From Tenebrio molitor (taxonomy: Eukaryota > Arthropoda > Insecta > Coleoptera > Tenebrionidae): a stretch of DNA of 64,000 nt. The stretch spans positions 12,214,001-12,278,000 of the forward strand of contig NC_091048.1 in the NCBI RefSeq assembly GCF_963966145.1. The letters run 5' to 3'. A program made the position numbers and the translations under genes. This document shows positions 42,075 to 52,699 of the stretch, one piece after another. The stretch's first letter is position 1, and each line of letters opens with the position of its first letter. The notes beneath the pieces are model-generated. The model was not told the origin of the DNA. It made no database searches and worked only from the letters and a program-made list of their open reading frames with translations.

Positions 42075-42605
42075 GATACAATATCACAAGACTTCCCATT
42101 TTTTCGGAAAAGTTTGATTTTATGATGAAAAGTTTGTTGCTTGGCAATAATCACGAGACCCGATAGGGTCGAGTGGTTTTGCCTAAAGCAACAAACTTTG
42201 AGTCTAATAAAATTAAAATTTTCCGAAAAAAAATGGGAAGTCGAGTTATATTTGGCTAGACAAATTCGCGAATGAACAATTCAAACAAACGTTCGGAACA
42301 ACATCGCAGAACAGATTCCAAATTGTTTTCACACTGTAGTCATCATTCGCAAAAAGGCATCTAAAGTTAATGCAGCAGTGTCTTTATTGAGAGAAATTAA
42401 TCTCAAAAAATCGTGATCGCTACTGTCTGAACTGAAACTGAGGCTCTCATTGTCTGAGAGCCCGATTTCAAGTCAGGGTGACAAATAGGTGGTGCAGCGC
42501 AAATGTGTAGCTATCTTTGTCGTACACATTAATTACTAATATGCGTCATCTTTCTCAAATTTGCAATTTTGTGCCGTTACCATGACAATACAAGTTGCAA
42601 GTCAA
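42075..42605. repeat. Hairpin repeat plus adjoining dispersed repeat, copy 1
   Basis: 42095–42245 is a hairpin: gacttcccattttttcgg and ccgaaaaaaaatgggaagtc, inner agtttgttgctt and aagcaacaaact, centre cacgagacccgatagggtcg then agtgg. The following sequence to 42605 (including ttgcaattttgtgccgttac) recurs at 57190–57340 and 58530–58695, where about 1.2 kb of other DNA lies between. Confidence 0.8.
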
Positions 42606-42606
42606 C

Positions 42607-44362
42607 TTGAAATCGACCTCTGAATCAGCAAGTGTTATTATTATGGGAGGTATATTCTCTAGAGTGTACGTCCCCATTTCTCTTCTCCAGTCTCCTGATA
42701 TCAAGTCCTCACAATGCCTAACACTGTTTGTCCACATAACAGGAGAAAAATTATCAAGGGCTTCCATCCATAAGTTAGTCACTCGATGTCACTATCTTGA
42801 CCTATGTGTTTGTTGTAGTGACACTTGCAATGTGCCCAGGCTAATTCAATGGGATTGTACTGGCAATGATATGGGGGCAATCTCAGTACATCAATACCAT
42901 TTTGTGCCAACAATACATCAATTTCGTAAATAATTTGAAAATTTTGAAGTGTAGGTTCAATGATTTCCCACAACTGTTTTTTAGTGCGACTGGCGTCGAA
43001 TTCTATACCATTTTGAAATACCGTGTGAGCAACAAGTACTGATTGAGTTGGCAATAAATTCTGGTGATTTTTGGTGACTTTTATGTCATGTTCCAACGAG
43101 AAAACCATTTTATTAATAAAAGATTACAAAAACCAAGACGTTTAAATTTGAAATGTGTACCAGGTGTCAATATTGTCAATAAAACAAACCGAAATAGGTA
43201 CAATTCACAGTCTTGAAAATTTTATGTAAATTTTTTTTTTGCCAACTGTAACAGTTATTGTTGCTCACCCTGTAGTTCTGAAGTACTGATTTTTTGGCTG
43301 AACGGGTCGGGGGCTTTTCAGTTCGAACAGAGTGGTATGGAGCATTGTCCATTACAACTACAACTTTATAATCATTCTGAAATGGTGTTACAGCGGGAAT
43401 TAACTGGTCAATCACCCATTTTTTAAATATAGTACTATTCATTGTTTTATGATAATCTCTATCATTATTACTGGAAGCAAGAAGAAGACTACACCCATCC
43501 AAAAAACCTGTTGAAGAACCAGCATGCAAAACTGTATAACGTCGACCCTCAGATTTCTTAATCTTAAATTCTTTTGTTGGCATGTTGTCATTCACCCACG
43601 TTTTTCTTACTGAATCATGTTGATATATCCACGTTTCATCTAAATAAACGAATTTTATATTTGGGTACATTTTTTTGTAACGCAGATATTGTTTTAAAAA
43701 TTTAATTCTTTTTGCTGTGACAAATGGCCTCTCTATTAAAATTTTACCGTGATTTTTTAATCTATACCTGAAACCCATTGGGCCGTATGATTTCCCATTC
43801 GTTAAGCCTTTCATTAGCTAAATAATTGATTAGAGAGTATATGCCAAGCACTACGTTAGACAGAGACAAAACAATTTAACGACGTTCTTTAACTTTAACG
43901 AAAGGGAAATCATACGGCCAATTGATTTAAAAATTTTATGTAATGTACTTCTAGATCCGTTAAACTCGAATTCTTTCGAAAATTGAGAAAGAGAGTTCAA
44001 ACTAAAGTAAGTTCCAGTTTTTTTGATCTCGAGGATTTTACGACAAAGTTCTTCTTTAAAAAAATGGTCTTCGAAGACTGCCAATTTTTTTCTCCCGCTC
44101 TTGCCTTTATACGATATAAGTACTTCACCGCGATCATTAACATTTAATATTCTCCGAAGTGTAGAACGAGAAACCTGATTTGCAAAAGCGATTAAACCTT
44201 AAATAATATTATTAAAAAATAAAAACCACCGAAAAGACATGAGCAAGCTTATCGTCAATTTGACGATTATTTAGCTCTGGATCCATTTGCCGAATCAATT
44301 CATGGCAACGTATTACCGCAGTCTTCATTTGAGAGTTTAATAAATGTCCCACTTTACGAGGC
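42607..44362 (-). pseudogene. Tc1/mariner-superfamily transposase, nearly full length, broken
   Basis: Starts MPRKVGHLLNSQMKTAVIRC at 44362. HTH text follows at 44190–43930 (VSRSTLRRILNVNDRGEVLI in another frame, FEFNGSRSTLHKIFKSIG). The frame at 43814–43176 carries the first catalytic Asp in FVYLDETWIYQHDS and the second in VVVVMDNAPYHSVRTEKP. The frame at 43108–42779 has VLRLPPYHCQYNPIELAWA, where the third acidic residue is Glu, and the last frame (42782–42607) is the C terminus. Frameshifts, a stop region at 43176–43100 and a 138-bp inverted-repeat insertion (43786–43925) disable it. The last 250 bp recur at 46848–47102. Confidence 0.8.
43786..43925. repeat. Small inverted-repeat insertion in the transposase
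   Basis: ggccgtatgatttcccattc at 43789 and its inverse gaaagggaaatcatacggcc at 43903–43922 bracket about 100 bp. Transposase coding text on the two sides (KIFKSIG and YGPMGFRYRLK) is contiguous in homology, so this block is extra. Confidence 0.65.
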
Positions 44363-44571
44363 ATTTTTAATTACACGTTAAAATTTTAAATGCGAGATAC
44401 GAGTTACCGTACTTTCAACGACATTAAAAATGACAGGCGTGGTGGGAGTAGCCAATATACTCGTATATCATTATATTCCCTAAATTTAGTAAAATTTTAT
44501 TATTGCAAACATAAATCAACAGGTTGTGGTTCTTTGATTAAAAACAGACTATATATTATCAGTATAAAAAT

Positions 44572-45320
44572 TTAATAAAAGAATATTATTGTGGTAAACC
44601 TTTTCCTTTTTCTTGTGGGTCCCTGGCTTTCAGGTCCAGGCGACCTGACATTTTCGTTTGCTACTCGCTTTGTTGGCGTCTTTGGCGTCTCATCCACGGC
44701 CTCGTCGGTACTGGATACCTCTTCAGAATCCCAGTTTAAGAGAGGCGATGTGTTGGACGTCGAAGGGCTGGGTGTTGATGGGAGAGTTGTCGATAATTCA
44801 TGTTGTATTGTCTTTGAAGTGCCTTTGAAAACAGAAGCATTTTTCAAATGTTCTTTCATGGCTCCGTCTTGGCTGCTACAAAGTCCACAAGCCCCCCAAA
44901 AAATATACCTCGATTTTGAGACGGAATAATTTCATCATGTCCCCGTAAAGCAAGTTCAAACGCGCCACAAAACCGTATGCAGTTCATTAGTTGCCTTAAA
45001 ATATGTCTCTTTTGGTCCACTTTTTCATTATTACGCCTAATATTTTCACGAATATCTGTTTTCCCAAAACGTTAAAATCTAAAATATTGTGCAAATGCGT
45101 TTCATTTACGCCATGTTTTTTCATTCAGTCTGTCTGCTAAATGTTTTAAATCACTTACATCACTTTTTGTCCATACAGATGATTCACCGTGTCCCATCAC
45201 CAAACACACAAAACAAAATAGTTTTTCTACTTTGGTATCACAAGTGTCTTTGTGAAACTAAAAGTAGTGTTACAAAGGAACTTTTTGTGAAACTGTGTTT
45301 CTTTTTTTTTTAATACGTAT
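44572..45320 (-). pseudogene. hAT transposase fragment, ZMYM1-like (TTF-type finger and DUF4371 region)
   Basis: The minus strand near 45240–45090 reads KLFCFVCLVMGHGESSVWTK and SDVSDLKHLADRLNEKTW. From 45075 it reads LGKTDIRENIRRNNEKVDQK, ILRQLMNCIRFCGAFELALR and GHDEIIPSQNRGIF. This is the finger plus start of DUF4371 seen in ZMYM1-like hAT proteins of animals. Then MKEHLKNASVFKGTSKTIQH (44859) is family text, followed by an unrelated Pro/Ser-rich tail ending near 44572. The catalytic RNase-H core is absent. Stops and frame changes are present. Confidence 0.7.
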
Positions 45321-45530
45321 TACGTTGGTATTACTGTAATAGCACCTTGGTCGGCGTCCGACATTTCTAGCGAGCTCCTGTTAAAAATTAAAACATTTGA
45401 CATTTGACATAAATTTCACAGAAATGCCACCAAAATTCATGCCACGCAAAAGTCTACATTATTTCATAATTAGATTTTTGAGTTTTTATCAAATTAATGC
45501 GACCAAAGTAGAAAAAATAGTATATTATAT

Positions 45531-45993
45531 AGGGTGTTTCTGAAATAAGTGCATTAATTTTAACTGGTAATAGAATTCATCAAAAGGAACAACTTTTCTC
45601 TCTGCCATTTTGGCGAAAAACGTTGCGTAGGGCTTAAAAAAATAGGAAAGATTTTCCTAAAACCGTTCGTATCTCCAAAACTAAGCTACCTAAAAACGTG
45701 AAACAACCAGATTCTTACGAAGTGGATTTTTTGCTATACGGGTAGATTTATTTGAATTTCGATTTCTGCGTTAAAACACGTTTTCTGGATGAAAATGGAC
45801 GTTTTTTCATATTAGCGCTGATCTCAATTAGCCATTGCAGCATTTAGTGGCGTAGTAGGGTTATTTTAGTGAAAAATCTCTCCAATTTTTTTTTGGAATT
45901 AAACATCGTTTTTCGGCAAAATGGTAGATAGAAAAGTTGTTCCTTTTGACGAGTTCTATTACCAGTTAAAATTAATGTACTTATTTCTGTTAC
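45531..45993. mobile_element. MITE, about 463 bp, related to 15075–15683
   Basis: Left ataagtgcattaattttaac then tggtaatagaattcatc..aaaggaacaactttt; right aaaagttgttccttttgacg then gttctattaccagttaaaat..taatgtacttattt. Inverted arms of about 60 bp. No frame of interest. Confidence 0.85.
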
Positions 45994-46097
45994 AAGTATC
46001 CTTTTATAAGTAAAGCTCGGATTATATGCAGCAAAATTACTCGTAGACAAAATATGTGCATATACATGCACTAAATTTTCCAAAAAAAAAAATGCAA

Positions 46098-46165
46098 CGG
46101 AAACTATGATATATGCAAAATATTATGCAACTCATGCAACAAAACCTAAAGAAGTCGATTCTTTA
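46098..46165. repeat. 68-bp direct repeat, copy 1 (copy 2 at 47100–47166)
   Basis: aaactatgatatatgcaaaa, then tattatgcaactcatgcaac, then aaaac(c/t)taaa(g/a)aagtcgattctttaa is found at both places, bracketing about 930 bp made of two MITEs, a hairpin and a transposase fragment. Confidence 0.85.
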
Positions 46166-46173
46166 TTGTATTC

Positions 46174-46413
46174 TCAATTTGGTTGTAGGTCGTAAAATTT
46201 TATTGCATATTATGAGCGATTAACGGGCACAATGGTTGGATTTGAAAAGGTTGGGAAGCGGCGCGTGCCGTTTGCCGTACAATGCAAATATACAAAATGT
46301 ACAATACAACCCTGCTTAAAATATTACCTGCTAGTGGTAAACTAGGATTTATAAGCCCCGCAAGATCTTTAACTTAAAGTACCATAACATTTTACGACCT
46401 ACAACCAAATTGA
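46174..46413. mobile_element. MITE, 240 bp, perfect 25-bp inverted ends
   Basis: tcaatttggttgtaggtcgt then aaaat at the left, exact inverse at the right (46389–46413). No coding capacity. Confidence 0.85.
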
Positions 46414-46426
46414 AAACACAGTATTT

Positions 46427-46710
46427 TTTTTTTCACTACTAGTCTCAGAAGGCGTCATTATTGACTCTCGACCGACCCCAGAAGTAGAATTTCTCTCCCT
46501 AGGTTAATAATAATTTTCATTATTAACCAAGGTCAATAATGAACAGCCGTCACTTAGCAACGAAAGATTTTCGTTGATTTCATTGGTTAACGTAGACGAT
46601 TTTCATAGCAACCGTTGAAAAATGAGAACTCGGATCGTCGCATCAAACAAAATAATTTGATTAATAATTATTATCAGAAAGGGTTTTAACGTATCTAGTA
46701 GTGAAAAAAA
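46427..46710. mobile_element. MITE, 284 bp
   Basis: Ends ttttttcactactag and ctagtagtgaaaaaa are inverted. Inside, gttaataataattttcatta and ttattaaccaaggtcaataa form further foldback text. It abuts the hairpin at 46709. Confidence 0.7.
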
Positions 46711-46846
46711 TAGTATATACACCACGCTAGAGAAGACAATTTTAAGCCTCGCTTCTTTATTCCCCTCGAAGCTTCGCTTCTCGGGGAATAAACTACCTCG
46801 GCTTAAAAAAATGTCTTCTCTACCTTGGCGTATAATATACTATTAT
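46709..46846. repeat. Hairpin repeat (AATAGTATAT-type), copy 4
   Basis: Outer arms aatagtatat and ataatatactatt; inner blocks tagagaagaca/tgtcttctcta, aagcc/ggctt, attcccc/ggggaat. The centre is tcgaagcttcgcttctcg. Same size and outer motif as 9480, 22333 and 31485. Confidence 0.8.
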
Positions 46847-46847
46847 T

Positions 46848-47102
46848 GCAGCAAGTGTTATTATTATGGGAGGTACATTCTCTAGAGTGTACGTCCCCAT
46901 TTCTCTTCTCCAGTCTCCTGATATCAAGTCCTCACAATGCCTAACACTGTTTGCCCACATAACAGGAGAAAAATTGTCAAGGGCTTCCATCCATAAGTTA
47001 GTCACTCGATGTCACTATCTTGACCTATGTGTTTGTTGTAGTGAGACTTGCAATGTGTCCAGGCTAATTCAGTGGGATTGTACTGGCAATGATATGGGGG
47101 AA
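46848..47102 (-). pseudogene. Tc1-like transposase C-terminal fragment (second copy of 42625–42885)
   Basis: About 255 bp nearly identical to the end of the transposase at 42607. The minus strand reads TNLWMEALDNFSPVMWANSV and RHCEDLISGDWRREMGTYTL. It ends abruptly at the second copy of the 68-bp direct repeat. Confidence 0.85.
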
Positions 47103-47303
47103 ACTATGATATATGCAAAATATTATGCAACTCATGCAACAAAACTTAAAAAAGTCGATTCTTTAATTTTTTTTATTGATACAGACTTCATGTGTTCAAA
47201 ATATGTGTTCGAAAATAAACAATTAATACAAATAGTTAACACAATATTTTTTATTAATATGTATCTAATTAAAAAAATTCTGACATATTTCGATTAAGAC
47301 ATA

Positions 47304-48781
47304 CACTACTCAAAAAAATAAAGCAGTCACTTTTTTGAACTTCGATATTTTTTTTATATTTTAAAGGATTTGAATCAAACTTGGAATATCTATTGAACCG
47401 TCATTTGTTCAAGTAATTACCAAGTTGTGCTCGAATGCTCCTTGTTATAATCAACTTAGAGCCTCAAATGTTCGAACAATACAAAAACTAAATGAAAAAA
47501 ATCACTTATGAAGAAATGTTTAAACAGAATATGGGTCATTTTAGTCTTAAACAATATTAGATCATTCTGACAGTTTACTAACATTTAAAAGAAGCAGTGG
47601 CTCAGCAATGAACGTCGACAGAAGTTAATAAAGCTGTAACGTTACGAGAAGAAGGACATTCACAACGTTATGTTGCCCAGCTTGGGGTTGTGCAAGGAAC
47701 TGTGTGGAAGCTTTGGAAACGATACTGAGAAACAGGTACCGTAACAAGGCGAGCAGGTACAGGTCGGAAGAGAAAAACTACGGTAGGTGATGAGCGTTTT
47801 CTGCGATTGCAAGCCCTTCGAAATCGCACATATACTGCGCGGAACCTGCAAAAAGATCTAGTGAGGACAAGAGGAACAAGAATTAGCGACCAAACAGTCT
47901 GTAATAGGCTAAGAGAGGGTGAGTTGAGAGCAAGACGTTCTGCAAAATTGCCTAAATTAACCAGAGAACAGCGTTAAAGAAGATTTGAATTTGAAAGACT
48001 TCAAAACTTCGTCATTGGACTCCTGTCATGTTTAATGATGAGTCCAAATTTGTTCTGTCAGGTAATGGTGAAGGTATAGGAGTCTGGAGGAGGACTTTAG
48101 AACATTTTATGTTAAATACAGTGCATGAAACCGTCCCTTTTGGTGGTGCATCCATAATGGTGTGGTGTGGAATAACAATAAACACTCGCAAGGACCTTGT
48201 TTTTATTCGCTCTGGTGGACTAACAGCTCGAAGGTTCATGGACGAGATTCTAGAACCTCAAGTTATCCCAAGAGCAAATGTTGTTCTTCAAAATTTTATT
48301 TGTATGCAGGGTAACACCAAACAGCACATTACTCCCTCAATATCCGTAAAATGGATTGATCCGCATGCAGCGCAGACATGTTTGGGAACAATTAGGGAAA
48401 CGTCTTCGACGATGTACAAATCCTCCACTCCACAGTTGGCATAGGCTTTAGTTGAAGAATGGGTAAATTTTCCCCAAAAAGCTTTGTGAAGGCTTATTCG
48501 AAGCCTGCAAGCAAGCCTGCAGGCAAGAGGAGGCCACACCAGATATTAACATCACAATTGGTAGAAATTCGCCAAGTTGTCAGACTTTTTTTAATCCGTT
48601 TTGATTTCAAACTCTTTATTTTTGCACATGTTAGTACATAAAAGTTAGTAGTAGGTTGCTCCAGTGTCTCTCTGTTTTTAATTTGTTAAAATAAGTTCAA
48701 TAATTAACGGTTGATTGAAATCTCTTAAAATATAAAAAAATATCGAAGTTCAAAATGACTACTTTTATTTTTTGAGTAGTG
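47304..48781 (+). mobile_element. Tc1-like transposon, 1478 bp, TA target site
   Basis: TA at 47302–47303 and 48782–48783. Inverted ends of about 62 bp: cactactcaaaaaaataaag at the left and ttttattttttgagtagtg at the right, through gaacttcgatattttt. Length and end structure are typical of Tc1 elements. It carries a decayed transposase. Confidence 0.92.
47608..48450 (+). pseudogene. Tc1-like transposase, decayed
   Basis: Text in shifting frames: KAVTLREEGHSQRYVAQLGV and GTVWKLWKRY (first HTH), then TGRKRKTTVGDERFLRLQAL, RNRTYTARNLQKDLVRTRG and ISDQTVCNRLREGELRARRS (second HTH). From 48028 comes MFNDESKFVLSGNGEG with the first catalytic Asp, then GGASIMVWCGITINTRKDLV. The expected second Asp (DNARPH-like) is corrupted to a GNTKQHIT context. 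Several stops are present. Confidence 0.85.
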
Positions 48782-48784
48782 TAT

Positions 48785-48990
48785 TACAAAATGTGTTTGT
48801 AATAAGAAAAACTTCTTTCTACGTCCATAGAAGTGATAGGAGCATATTTCAAACAAGATAATATCTCTGGTGTAAAATCTAAATTACAATTATCATTTTC
48901 AGAAAATTTACCAGTATATTTTTGACACTTTTAAAAGTAGTTTGAAACCTTCATTTTTTTTTAAAACTTCATTACACTTTTTACGAATTG
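48785..48990. other. Short gene-free spacer
   Basis: AT-rich, nothing recognised between the Tc1-like element and the pogo-like relic. Confidence 0.4.
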
Positions 48991-49640
48991 CCGTACCTAT
49001 GTTACCTACAGAGGATTCTGTTGATTTTTTTTTTAATTTTCAACTAAATTGATTGAGTCGTGCAAAGACAAATTTTGTTTTTCTAATTTCAAAATCGTCT
49101 CCGCAATTAAACAATATATAGCACCAACTTTCTTTTTTCCTCGAAAAGAAATCACTTTTGGGGACTCTTTTTTTTTGTAGAAGTCAGGATGCCTGTTTCG
49201 TCCACGTTAAAGACATTATCTAATTCAAAATAATATCTTTCCCTTACATCGTTCAAGTTATCAAAGAATCTCTTAACTTGTGGTCTGTTGAAACAACTAG
49301 CTCGCGCAATACTGGTTGCTTCTGGTGAACGTAGGCTTGATGCTTTTTTAAAAAATTATAGTACCATCCTCCGGCTCTACTGTTCTTGAATGTATGGGTT
49401 AGGTTATTTTTGTCGGCAAATTGATAAGCTAATGTGCCTAAGTCTTCTCGTCCTAACCCACAGAATAGACTATCCATGTTTTTAATATGAGCCACAAGCT
49501 GCGACTCCATCTCTTCAGAAAAAACTCATGTAAAACGGCCTAACTTCGTGGCTGATGATTTGTTTTGATAATGTTTTCTGAGAGTAGGAAAGCTATCTCA
49601 ACTAGCACCAAAGTAGCCGTAACTGAGACAAAACCTTCGA
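48990..49640 (-). pseudogene. Pogo-like transposase 4, N-terminal half
   Basis: Around 49600–49530 the minus strand gives PTLRKHYQNK (end of psq HTH) and KLGRF. The frame at 49510–49253 gives MESQLVAHIKNMDSLFCGLG, REDLGTLAYQFADKNNLTHT and GWYYNFLKKHQAYVHQKQP (CENP-B-type HTH). Then 49240–49060 gives FELDNVFNVDETGILTSTKK and KVISFRGKKKVGAIYC (first catalytic Asp in NVDET). The rest of the DDE domain is absent. Frameshifts and stops. Confidence 0.75.
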
Positions 49641-50120
49641 ATAAGTGACGATTACGTAGCTGCTACTAAAACTACGACTTTTACGTGAAAATAACTTCAT
49701 TGGACAAATCCATAGTACCTAGTTAGAACGTTATTGCTACCACCCATTGTTACTTTATAGTTGTGCGACTTCAAGGTGGCTTTAGCGGTATTTGGACCGT
49801 CGCAGTTACTTGCTGGACCACTTGAAAGTGTTTGGAACTTGAAAGTAGCAAACGGTGGTGACGGCGACTAACTGATGTAACCGAAATATGACTTTAAAGT
49901 TCCTGTCACTGTCAGGTAACTTCGTTAGTTACCGCAACGTTCTGGGAACGTTCACTATTCCTCTAAAGTCGTGGAACTTATAAGTTACATTTACTGGTGT
50001 TAGGAACGTTGCTGCTACCTTTAAGAAGGAACTTCGTTGTTGGTGATTACTCCAAAGTAGCTACCACCTCTTAAAATTATCTCAGAGTAATTTTTACCAA
50101 GTAGTTCCCAATATTGTCGA
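49640..50120. other. Unexplained stretch of higher GC content
   Basis: About 480 bp with more balanced base composition and more CpG than its neighbours, and recurring words such as aacttcgtt, gtaactt and aacgttc. No long frame or domain on either strand; the minus strand has frames interrupted every 10–40 codons. It could be a decayed exon or repeat arm. Confidence 0.4.
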
Positions 50121-50529
50121 TCGATAAAAGCAGCAGTAGATAAAAACATTTTCTTGGTTACATAAAATCATTAGTTCGCACTGGAAACCGACCTTTGGCA
50201 CAAATAGCTAAACGCGTGACCGAGTTGTCCACATTTAATACGATTGCGAATACTGTTCCAAAGATGTTCATCCCTTACCTTAAAAATGAACATTGTATTG
50301 AAAGACATCAGTTACCGCAGTGCGAAAACGTGTTTAATAATGTTTATATTTGTAATGATTTTATGCTAGCTAACGATATAAAAAACAAATGGTTTATGAC
50401 AAAAAACAATGACATTGTATCCATGTTAAATGGCACTCATTTTGAAGGAAAAATTCACATTTATGGTTCTGCACTGAAAACAAAATCAGATTTCTTTAAC
50501 TTGCCACTCAAGTCATCATATTTAAGTAT

Positions 50530-50718
50530 TGTTAACTGAAAGTCTCTAACAAATTAAGACGAATTTATTTTAGATAGGTGACCAACATAACTGTATATGA
50601 GCTTAATTACTACTCCCCGATCTTGCTATTTCTTGATCCGAGCAGAGCGGTGTTTCCCCCGCTGCCTCCGGACCACTGGCCTCGCCGTCTGGCGGGACAT
50701 TTGAAATTTCATCTAACA
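50530..50718 (-). repeat. 3' LTR (189 bp)
   Basis: Matches 53640–53828. Contains the GC-rich block cccccgctgcctccggacca. Confidence 0.9.
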
Positions 50719-51455
50719 TTCGGCTGTCCTGACGTAGGAGCGTCCTCGCGACGGCTGTCCTGACGTAGGAGCGTTCTCGCGACTGCTATCCATGTCCATC
50801 TATAGTCTGTTTTTCCATCAAGGAACCACCAACACCGCAATTTACACCTAAATCAACAGGTTCCTTGACTAAAAAACAGACCATATGACGATTTCTGCAC
50901 TATTGGTACACTTGACCAAATCTTAAGAAAGTCCACTTGACTTAATTATGCTGTCGGTGCACGAGACCTCGAAGGGCGGTACACAAAACCTTGAAGGGCG
51001 GTACACGGGACCTCGGGTGCACTGGACCGTCTTGCGAAAAAGTACACTGGACTGAATCGCTGATCTACTAGGCTAAATACATCAAACTTTGAGTGGTACA
51101 CTGGCCTCACTCACTGATTTACTAAATCAGGTATATGAAACTTTCAGTGGTACCTACACTGGTCCACACCTCCTAAGCCCCACAACATGCTACGTTGCGA
51201 ACTTTCAATAGCACACTGGACCCTACTTCGCCTGACAGTCTCATGGACATTCTAAGTCCCACAACATACTAAGTTGCAAACTGTCAGTGGTACACTGGAC
51301 CTTACTTTGCCTAGGGAGTACATTCTCTCCCTAAGCCCCACAACGTACTGAGTTGTGTCTCCGATTGGCCAGATCGGTCTACTTTTGGTACACTAGACCG
51401 AGTCTACTTTTGGTACACGAGACCGAGTCTACTTTTGGTACACTAGACCGACTAA
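50719..51455. repeat. Minisatellite-rich 3' untranslated part of the LTR element
   Basis: A 31-bp unit (cggctgtcctgacgtaggag..) occurs twice at 50721 and 50752. At 51377–51452 there are three 25-bp copies of tctacttttggtacactaga + ccgag. Between 50940 and 51320 looser units share ggtacactggacc and cctaagccccacaac. None is coding. Confidence 0.8.
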
Positions 51456-51719
51456 ACGAGCGCTCGAGCACCTTCTTATACAAACTTTTAAACAAAACAA
51501 ACATAGTACCTACTGAGTACAAATCATTACTACAGAACCAACATAGTATCTACTAAGTACTAATCGTTACTAACAGTATCTATCAACTACATCGGTGAAC
51601 TAATTAAACACTAAACTATTAAAATACTACATTAAACATTTCTTTAACACCTCACGTCGGCCTACTAAGCACTGTGAGTTACTCAATTTCCGCATCTTGG
51701 GGTACCTACGAACAATTTC

Positions 51720-52010
51720 AACTGATCACTAGCCACTACGCCTTTGAACCGTCTGCGGTCCCTGGATAACGACGCTACCCTGTGACGATCGTCGCCTAAG
51801 ATGATTTTCACTGGTTCAATATTTTGGTACTAGTTTACCACTGCTTAACCTCTTAACCAAGAGTGTTCTTTCCACAAGGACTATATCTCCCTCCTTGTAT
51901 CTAATTGCCTCCTTTCTGTTCTTATCATATCTTCCTTTCATCTTTCGAGCTATTACGTTACATCGCCTCTTTGCTTCTTCTCTCAGAGTCTGCACGTCTC
52001 ATTTGAGTAT
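51720..52010 (-). pseudogene. Integrase C-terminal tail of the LTR element
   Basis: The minus strand gives LREEAKRRCNVIARKMKGRY, DKNRKEAIRYKEGDIVLVER and SGKLVPKY. After one frame change it continues ILGDDRHRVASLSRDRRRF. This is the linker and C-terminal domain of Gypsy integrases. It joins directly to the protease-region text near 52020–52070, marking the deletion junction. Confidence 0.7.
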
Positions 52011-52075
52011 CTTGAGATGCACGTGTCTTTGTCTATTCTCACTTCACGGCCATTAATATTAAAAATCCTTAAAGT

Positions 52076-52573
52076 TCAAATGCCCTCATAAATTTGAAGT
52101 TTATTTACTGGTACGATTACGCCATCACCGGTCCGATACGATTCGGAGAATTTAGAGAATAATGTTCCGTTCTTTATGTTTGTTTTGACTGAAATTAAAT
52201 CAACACCCGGCTTCACTATTGTGCGGTCAGCAAAAATAATTTCGAACTTGTTCTCGCTAAACATCGCATCAGTTCCAGGCAATTATTCGAATTAATTTTT
52301 CTGGGTTAACTTCGATGAATCGGAAGTTTCGTAAACAAATGCACCTTCTTGACCTTCTTGCTCTGTAACAGGCCTATCTACGAGAATATCTACCGTTTGT
52401 AACGTGTCCGGTACTACAGAGAAATTTGTCACTGTTTCGATTTCGTCTATTTCCACTTTAGTTTTTACGATACCGATGGGATTTACCATCGCGCCACCGT
52501 AACCTTTGATCACGACATTAGTTTCGTCCGGCTTAATTTCTAGTTTAAGTTTACGAGCAGTTTCAATTTTCAT
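52076..52573 (-). pseudogene. Retropepsin-region remnant of the LTR element
   Basis: Frames 52573–52292 (VIKGYGGAMVNPIGIVKTKV, VVPDTLQTVDILVDRPV) and 52282–52076 (AMFSENKFEIIFADRTIVKP, GDGVIVPVNKLQIYEGI) look like the region after the protease active site in Gypsy polyproteins. The DTG/DSG active site itself is not visible. One frame break near 52285. Confidence 0.55.
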
Positions 52574-52699
52574 AATATTACACCCACTACCATGAAATCA
52601 ACATATGCGGAAATAATTTTATTTGCGACTCGCGCCTACTTATGGAACTTTTTGTTTACTTCATCCGTCCTAACGCACTTGGTTCAAGCTCACCCCTTT

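Noticed and set aside
44572..44700. Ser/Pro-rich tail as a separate gene
   Set aside because: It is joined to a hAT fragment, has no start of its own and no recognisable fold.
49560..50090. This segment looks partly protein-like when read reversed without complementing
   Set aside because: Stops occur every 20–50 codons in each reading, as expected by chance, and the adjoining minus strand reads as ordinary pogo-like transposase up to about 49640. No biological mechanism makes reversed, uncomplemented DNA.
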